Shown here piece by piece: positions 59,399-64,000 of a stretch of DNA of 64,000 nt. The stretch is taken from positions 162,751-226,750 of the forward strand of contig NZ_JODS01000031.1 in assembly GCF_000718025.1 (NCBI RefSeq), given 5' to 3'. The position numbers and the translations under genes were made by a program. Below the pieces are notes generated by a model. That model saw nothing but the letters and a program-made list of their open reading frames with translations, had not been told where the DNA came from and did no database searches. Each line of letters opens with the position of its first letter. The stretch's first letter is position 1. This stretch comes from Kitasatospora purpeofusca (lineage in GTDB: Bacteria; Actinomycetota; Actinomycetes; Streptomycetales; Streptomycetaceae).

Positions 59399-59880
59399 GT
59401 GGTCACTTTCCGGAGCTCCCTCTGGCACGAGCCGCGGCCTGTCGGCGCTCCACCCCTCGGTCGTCCCGACTGGCTGCTGGTGGGCGTCTTCACGGCCGCC
59501 GCCCTGGTCGAGGGCGCCGTCCGGCCGGATCTGGCCTGGCGACCCCTGGTGACGGTGCTCGCCCTGGCGCTGATGCCCGCCCTGCTCTGGCGGCGGAGCC
59601 GCCCCCTGATGGCCGCCCTGGTCGGCTGGGGGGCGCCGGGTTGCTCCTGGTCCTCCAACTGACTGCGCACACGGGGGACCTCGGCCTCTACGCCATGATG
59701 GCCGTCCTTCTCCCAGGGCTGCGCGCGGGCCTGCGCACTCCCGGTGACCTCCACCGGCTGGTGGCCGGGGACGAAGCTCAGCTGGCCCAGCTGCTGACCG
59801 GTCAGGACCGGACGATGGTTCTCGGCGACGGCAAGCTGGAACGGATCACCACAGGCGCCAGTTCCTGCGCGCCGCGCGCC
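59399..59880 (+). pseudogene. Sensor-kinase-like membrane gene remnant
   Basis: A frame from about 59399 reads RPDWLLVGVFTAAALVEGAV, LTVLALALMPALLWRRSRPL, the N-terminal membrane part of a Streptomyces sensor histidine kinase, and stops at 59662. The next frame picks up with LLLVLQLTAHTGDLGLYAMM, clearly the following helix, so a frameshift separates them. The segment then changes to an unrelated LRTPGDLHRLVAGDEAQLAQ and decays. The kinase core is absent. Confidence 0.55.
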
Positions 59881-59881
59881 C

Positions 59882-60652
59882 TCACCGGTGCGACCCCCTG
59901 CCCGTGTCCGGCGTGCGGCGGGAGAGGCGGCCCGCGGAGTCCAGCCGGGACAGGCGGTCGTGTTCGCGTTCCGCCCAGCGTCGTACCCGGTCGGGGTCCA
60001 GCGCGGTGCCGTGGCCGACGTGGAGTGCGCCGGGGCCGAGGGCGAGCATCGCGCGGAGGCTGGCGAGGTTCTGCCGGGGGTCGTCGTGGAAGGGCGGGTT
60101 CGCCGGCCTGCGGGGGATCAGGCCCATGAAGGAGTTGGCGATCAGGTCGCCGGCGACGAGGTCGCCGTCGTCCGTGAGGACGGACACCGATCCGGCGGTG
60201 TGCCCGGGGGTGGGCATGATGCGGCCGGCGATCCCGAAGTCCTCCAGGCTCGTCCTGCCGCTGACCAGTACGCCGGGCTCCACGGGCTCGGCCCGGACGT
60301 GCAGGTTCTTGTTGCGGTCCATCAGGCGTCCCATCGGGCCGGTGGGCAGGTACGGTTCGCGGACCCGGCCGGTGCGGTACGGTCCCAGGTCGGCGACGTG
60401 GCCGGCGACGGGCGCGCCGGTGAGGCGGTGCAGTTCGGCGGCGGAGCCGAAGTGGTCGATGTGGCCGTGGGTGAGGACGATCAGTGAGACGTCGGTGGGG
60501 TCGACGCCGTGCGCGGTGATCCGGTCGTAGATCTTCCGGCCGCTGCCGGGCGTCCCGGCGTCGACGATGACGGGCCGTCGGCCGAGCAGCAGGTAGGCGT
60601 TGACGGCGTGCCGGCCGAGGACCGGGATCGGGACGACCTTCGTGCGGGACAT
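59882..60652 (-). CDS. MBL-fold metallohydrolase
   Basis: The 256-residue product has the metallo-beta-lactamase motif THGHIDHFGSAA (HxHxDH), TPGHTAGSVSV (second His), VAGDLIANS (Asp) and VGHGTAL (final His), so both metals should be bound. It resembles glyoxalase II/lactonase-type hydrolases; the substrate is unknown. ATG at 60652 (MSRTKVVPIPVLG) was chosen because GGAG lies 6 nt upstream; a start ten codons earlier (60682) is possible. It lies downstream of the GlxA-type regulator in the same orientation. Confidence 0.85.
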   Translation of the reverse strand: MSRTKVVPIPVLGRHAVNAYLLLGRRPVIVDAGTPGSGRKIYDRITAHGVDPTDVSLIVLTHGHIDHFGSAAELHRLTGAPVAGHVADLGPYRTGRVREPYLPTGPMGRLMDRNKNLHVRAEPVEPGVLVSGRTSLEDFGIAGRIMPTPGHTAGSVSVLTDDGDLVAGDLIANSFMGLIPRRPANPPFHDDPRQNLASLRAMLALGPGALHVGHGTALDPDRVRRWAEREHDRLSRLDSAGRLSRRTPDTGRGSHR

Positions 60653-60747
60653 GGTGGGCTCCGGGCTGCTGGTTTCGGGCATGGTGGGGGTCCGCCGGGC
60701 GCGGCGGTGGGTGGGCGGGGGTTGCGGCGTCCGGCGGGCGCGGGTGG

Positions 60748-61725
60748 TCAGAAGCGGCGGCGGTACTCGGCCGGGGTGGTGCCCAGGCGTCGTCGGAAGG
60801 AGCGGTGCAGTGTGTCCACGGAGCCGAGGCCGCTGGAAGCGGCGATCTCCGGGAGGCTGAGGTGGCTCTCTTCCAGCAGCCGGCGGGCGGCCTCCAGTCG
60901 TGCGGACTCGACGTAGGCGGCCAACGTGGTGGAGGTGCGTTGTCGGAACAGGCGGGAGAAGTGGCGGACGCTCAGGTGCAGTCGTGCGGCGAGGGCTTCG
61001 GCCGAGAGGTCCTCGGTCAGGTGCTCGGCGATCCACACCCGCAGGTCGTCGATCCGGTCGCCGCTGTCGCTCTGGACGGAGAGCGGCACGCTGAACTGGC
61101 TCTGCCCGCCGGAGCGTTTGACGTACATGACCATCGCCCGGGCGGTGGCCAGGGCCAGCGCCTGGCCGCGGTCCTCGGCGACCATCGCGAGCGCCATGTC
61201 CATCCCCGAGGTGACACCGGCGCAGGTCCACACGCTGCCGGAGCGGACGAAGATCGGATCGGGGTCGACCGCGACCTCCGGATGCTCGGCCGCCAGGCGG
61301 GCCGCGGTGAGCCAGTGGGTGGTGGCGGACCGGCCGTCGAGCAGCCCCGCCGCGGCCAGCAGGTGCGCACCCGCGCAGATCGACCCGACCCGGCCGGCCC
61401 CGGGCGCCGCCGTGCGGAGCCAGTCGGTGACCGTCCGGTCGATCACCGGCTCCACCGTGTCGCCGACCAGGTCGATCGCGCCCGCCACGAGCAGGGTGTC
61501 CACCCGGCCGTGCACCGCGTCGAGGTTGAGGTCGGCCATCAGGCGCACGCCGCTGGAGGTCGTGACCGGTTCGCCGTCGGCGGTCGCGATCTGTACGACG
61601 TAGCCGGGCCGGCCAGGACCGGCGACCCGGGTGGCGACGGCGAACACCTCGGCCGGTCCCGTGACGTCCAGCAGCTCGACGCCGGGGAAGGCGGCGACGA
61701 CGACTCGGTGGAGTGACTGGGGCAT
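60748..61725 (-). CDS. GlxA-type transcriptional regulator (DJ-1/PfpI + AraC HTH)
   Basis: The 325-residue product has a DJ-1/PfpI-like domain (residues ~1-200: VVVAAFPGVELLDVTGPAEV, VGSICAGAHLLAAAGLLDGR with Cys in the elbow) and an AraC double HTH (~225-322: LAARLHLSVRHFSRLFRQRT, VDTLHRSFRRRLGTTPAEYR). It is the second regulator of this class in the window and is only distantly similar to the one at 13151. ATG at 61725. It is the likely regulator of the downstream MBL hydrolase gene. Confidence 0.85.
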   Translation of the reverse strand: MPQSLHRVVVAAFPGVELLDVTGPAEVFAVATRVAGPGRPGYVVQIATADGEPVTTSSGVRLMADLNLDAVHGRVDTLLVAGAIDLVGDTVEPVIDRTVTDWLRTAAPGAGRVGSICAGAHLLAAAGLLDGRSATTHWLTAARLAAEHPEVAVDPDPIFVRSGSVWTCAGVTSGMDMALAMVAEDRGQALALATARAMVMYVKRSGGQSQFSVPLSVQSDSGDRIDDLRVWIAEHLTEDLSAEALAARLHLSVRHFSRLFRQRTSTTLAAYVESARLEAARRLLEESHLSLPEIAASSGLGSVDTLHRSFRRRLGTTPAEYRRRF

Positions 61726-61839
61726 GCCCCGATCATGGTGCCCGGCCCGCGGTGGCCGCAATGACGAGATCGTCGCAGATCCGGCCACGGGGTCCCCGCC
61801 GGACGGCCGACGAGCGGTCCGGCGGGGCCCGGGAGTCGT

Positions 61840-62298
61840 AGGCTGGACATGTCCGAGGAGGGCATCGCTGCCGCACGCGCCGAGGCCGCCGAACTGGGAC
61901 TGTCCAACGCTGAGTTCAGCAACGGCGACTGCGCCGAGCTGACCGGTTCCTAAGACCTGATCACGGCCTTCGACGTCGTCCACGACCTGGCCCGGCCGAC
62001 GCGGACGCTCGCCGCGGTGGCCGGCGCGCTGACGGACGACGGGGTGTTCCTGATGGGCGACATCGCCGCCTCCAGCCGGCTGGAGGAGAACATCGACCAC
62101 CCGCTGGGGCCGGCGCTCTACACCTTCTCGACGTTCTACTGCATGAGCGTCTCGCTCGGCGAGGGCGGCGAGGGCCTGGGGACGGTCTGGGGGGAGGAGA
62201 CCGCTCGGCGGATGCTCGCCGAGGCCGGGTTCGGCCGGGTCGACACGCGGCGGGTGGAGGGCGACATCCTGAACGTCTACTACGTGGCGCGCCGTTGA
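61840..62298 (+). pseudogene. SAM methyltransferase, 5'-truncated with in-frame stop
   Basis: The frame reads LDMSEEGIAAARAEAAELGL, SNAEFSNGDCAELTGS, then TAA at 61951, then DLITAFDVVHDLARPTRTLA, DGVFLMGDIAASSRLEENID, FGRVDTRRVEGDILNVYYVA to TGA 62298. It is the C-terminal two-thirds of a methyltransferase like those annotated beside winged HTH domains (Rv2258c-like). The N-terminal wHTH and SAM motif I are missing and the nonsense codon replaces a tyrosine-like position. A strong terminator remains. Confidence 0.75.
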
Positions 62299-62303
62299 GA
62301 GCC

Positions 62304-62343
62304 GTGCTCCCCGGCCCCGGACGTCTCCGGGGCCGGGGAGCAC
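62304..62343. terminator. Strong terminator hairpin
   Basis: Perfect 18-bp stem (62304-62321 with 62326-62343), 4-nt loop, between the methyltransferase remnant and the convergent HhH gene. Confidence 0.85.
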
Positions 62344-62441
62344 CTGTGGTCGGTCAGGAGAGGTGGCTGACGTCGTCCGACCCGACCGGCGTCCCCGCCG
62401 AGCGGCACCCCGGCGGGGGGCTCTCCTCCGGTGCGATGTCG

Positions 62442-63080
62442 TCAGGCGGCCTGGAGTTCCTTCGCCGCGCTCTTCGAGAGGCCGACCCGCACCAGGGCGG
62501 CGGCGAGCTTCGCGTGGTCGTCCGGCGGGACAAGGCCGCCGAGGTCGTGGGGCGTGTGCGGCAGACCGAGATCCTCCGCCGTCGCGCAGGCCCGCTCGTC
62601 GAAGAACGGGCGCAGCTGCGGCCAGACCGCCTGGGCCTCCCGGCAGAAGATGTCCGCGCCGACCGGGCCGATCCGCGGGACCTCCTGCAGCAGGTCGTGC
62701 AGCGCGTCCGCGCGGCCGTCGGCCGCCTCCCACATCCGGCGGAGGTCGCCGTGCCAGCGGTCGAGGACGAGTTGTGCCCCGTCGCCGAGGGCGGTGGCGG
62801 TGCTCTCGTCGTACCGCACGTAGTGGGCGCGGCCGAGCGCGTCCACGCGGTCCTGCCAGTCGGAGCGGGCCATCGCCCGGGGGGTTCGCAGGCCGGCCCG
62901 GAACAGCTCCCGTGCGGCGGCGGTGGCCGTGCCGGCCTTGATGCGGATCGAGCACAGCACCGTGAGTACCAGCAGCTGGTACAGCGGCGCGGGCTTGTCC
63001 CGCAACGTGATGCCGCCCTCCTCGGCGTACGTCCGGCCGTGTTCGGACAGCAGCCTGGAGGTGATCGTGTCGACTGTCAT
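62442..63080 (-). CDS. HhH-GPD-like (endonuclease III-like) protein
   Basis: The 212-residue product starts MTVDTITSRLLSEHGRTYAE and has the helix-hairpin-helix region DLLQEVPRIGPVGADIFCRE followed by AQAVWPQLRPFFDERA, the layout of the HhH-GPD DNA-glycosylase superfamily. The usual catalytic Lys of EndoIII-type lyases is not obvious and the C-terminal four-Cys cluster is absent, so it may be a divergent or inactive member. It converges on the methyltransferase remnant and is divergent from the phosphoesterase gene; both suggest DNA repair. Confidence 0.7.
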   Translation of the reverse strand: MTVDTITSRLLSEHGRTYAEEGGITLRDKPAPLYQLLVLTVLCSIRIKAGTATAAARELFRAGLRTPRAMARSDWQDRVDALGRAHYVRYDESTATALGDGAQLVLDRWHGDLRRMWEAADGRADALHDLLQEVPRIGPVGADIFCREAQAVWPQLRPFFDERACATAEDLGLPHTPHDLGGLVPPDDHAKLAAALVRVGLSKSAAKELQAA

Positions 63081-63209
63081 CGCCCTGACACCTCGCCTTC
63101 CGCAACCCCCGCGGTGCTGCGACTTCCCCGAATCCTCGCCCTCACGCCGAACGTGTCGGGCGACCTCGGCGGGGCAGGCGCTCGATCGGGGGCGGGAGGA
63201 GGACGAGCG

Positions 63210-63815
63210 ATGCCCGGAGCGGACATATTGGCGGAGTACCGCCGGAAACGGGACTTCCACAAGTCCCGCGAGCCGAGCGGCGACGATGGCGCCGCCGTCG
63301 GCCCCGAGCTCGGTTTCGTGGTGCAGATCCATGACGCCAGCACCATGCACTTCGACTTCCGTCTGGAGGTCGACGGTGTTCTCAAGTCCTGGGCGGTTCC
63401 CAAGGGGCCGTCCGGTGATCCGCACGACAAGCGCCTGGCCATGCCGACCGAGGACCACCCTCTGGAGTATCGCGACTTCGAGGGGACCATCGCCAAGGGC
63501 GAGTACGGCGCCGGAACGGTGATCATCTGGGACGAGGGCAGCTATGTGAACCGCAGCACCGACAGGTGGGGACGCGAGATTCCGTTCGCCGAGGCGCTCG
63601 CCCACGGCCACGCCTCGTTCAGGCTGGACGGCCGCAAACTGCACGGTGACTGGGCACTGACCCGGTTCCTGGAGGGCGACGGGGAGCGGGAGTCGTGGCT
63701 GCTGGTCAGGCGCGGTCACCGCGCGGGACGTGGCGCCCCCGATCCCCGACGGGCCCGCTCGGCACGCAGCGGACGGACGCTCGGGCAGGTCGCCGCTGAG
63801 GAGGCCGACGGATGA
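63210..63815 (+). CDS. LigD-type 3'-phosphoesterase domain protein
   Basis: The 201-residue product matches the stand-alone phosphoesterase (PE) domain of LigD: ELGFVVQIHDASTMHFDFRL (metal-binding His and Asp region), EVDGVLKSWAVPKGPSGDPH DKRL, TEDHPLEYRDFEGTIAKGEY, GAGTVIIWDEGSY and DWALTRF...SWLLVRRGH. PE domains trim 3'-phosphate and ribonucleotide ends during non-homologous end joining. GGGAGGAGG precedes the ATG at 63210. The polymerase and ligase domains of LigD are not in the window. Confidence 0.85.
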   Translation: MPGADILAEYRRKRDFHKSREPSGDDGAAVGPELGFVVQIHDASTMHFDFRLEVDGVLKSWAVPKGPSGDPHDKRLAMPTEDHPLEYRDFEGTIAKGEYGAGTVIIWDEGSYVNRSTDRWGREIPFAEALAHGHASFRLDGRKLHGDWALTRFLEGDGERESWLLVRRGHRAGRGAPDPRRARSARSGRTLGQVAAEEADG

Positions 63816-64000
63816 CCCTGCTGGGGCAGCGGCGTCCGAGGCGATGCTGCCGACGTCCCCGGGCGGTCTCACCTGCGGCGGTTTCAGTGCGGCTCCAGCG
63901 GTTACTGAGGTTTTCGTTCTGTTGTCGGTGGTGACAGGTAGTGATCCCTGCGGTATGCCGGTGGTATGCGGTATGCGCAGGGTGGGGGCCTGACCGCTGA

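Noticed and set aside
63816..64000. Possible gene start at the right edge
   Set aside because: Only short frames with repeated gcggtatg words are present; too little sequence to support a gene.
1..64000. tRNA, rRNA or CRISPR loci
   Set aside because: No T-loop consensus with a plausible acceptor stem, no rRNA-like conserved stretches and no spaced direct-repeat array were seen by eye.

Overview
The window is chromosomal DNA from a high-GC actinobacterium, most likely Streptomyces or Kitasatospora. Pointers are the very high third-position GC, frequent GTG starts, 1-4 nt gene overlaps, an LAXTG sorting signal, a DUF6243 protein, an hsp18/rheA-type pair and several ECF sigma and GlxA-type regulators. 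No rRNA, tRNA or CRISPR array is visible. Most genes are ordinary accessory functions, but the window also holds an unusually large number of broken genes: 5' stubs, internal deletions, frameshifts and one in-frame stop.

Layout. 1-10.7 kb: a membrane protein cut by the window edge, an M16-like peptidase, a 1355-residue protein of unknown function, a lipoprotein, two overlapping genes for 2OG-Fe(II) oxygenase-like proteins and a phosphoribosyltransferase. 10.7-19.5 kb: an ECF sigma gene coupled to a membrane-protein gene, DUF6243, a GlxA-type regulator divergent from an NAD(P)-binding reductase, an SMI1/LRR protein, a sortase-anchored metalloprotease, and a gene-poor stretch with a MITE-like inverted pair. 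19.5-29 kb: hypothetical membrane and soluble proteins, a truncated TetR gene, a secreted phosphoesterase, an ABC ATPase stub, an HxlR regulator divergent from an MFS exporter, an IS5-type remnant and a gene split by a frameshift. 29-38.8 kb: a MerR/monooxygenase pair with a MerR-type promoter, restriction-endonuclease debris, M48 peptidase, a Rrf2 regulator divergent from a reductase with twin operators, SMI1 protein, and hsp18-rheA with a recognisable RheA operator. 38.8-42.6 kb: double GNAT protein, a DUF2071-MpaB operon whose second gene carries an octanucleotide repeat that switches its C-terminus, and small membrane proteins.

42.7-54.3 kb is the most coherent system. A cryptochrome/photolyase with an Fe-S-type C-terminus and a DUF4383 protein diverge from a small membrane protein and a LitR/CarH-like MerR-B12 photoreceptor regulator. 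Then follow an ECF sigma/anti-sigma locus, an FAD amine-oxidase-type protein, a DUF1365 remnant, two cyclopropane-fatty-acid-synthase-type methyltransferases, a DUF1295 membrane reductase, an alpha/beta hydrolase and a second ECF sigma gene. This looks like a light- or singlet-oxygen-responsive membrane-lipid modification locus. Both sigma genes and DUF1365 carry internal deletions, while the enzymes are intact and tightly overlapped, so control and possibly chemistry appear altered.

54.3-64 kb: nucleoside phosphorylase PpnP, an intact IS110 element (with a presumptive bridge-RNA region and an antisense zinc-ribbon ORF), a methyltransferase, a lectin-like protein without an in-frame start, kinase-like and methyltransferase pseudogenes, an MBL hydrolase, a second GlxA-type regulator, an HhH-GPD-like protein and a LigD-type 3'-phosphoesterase.
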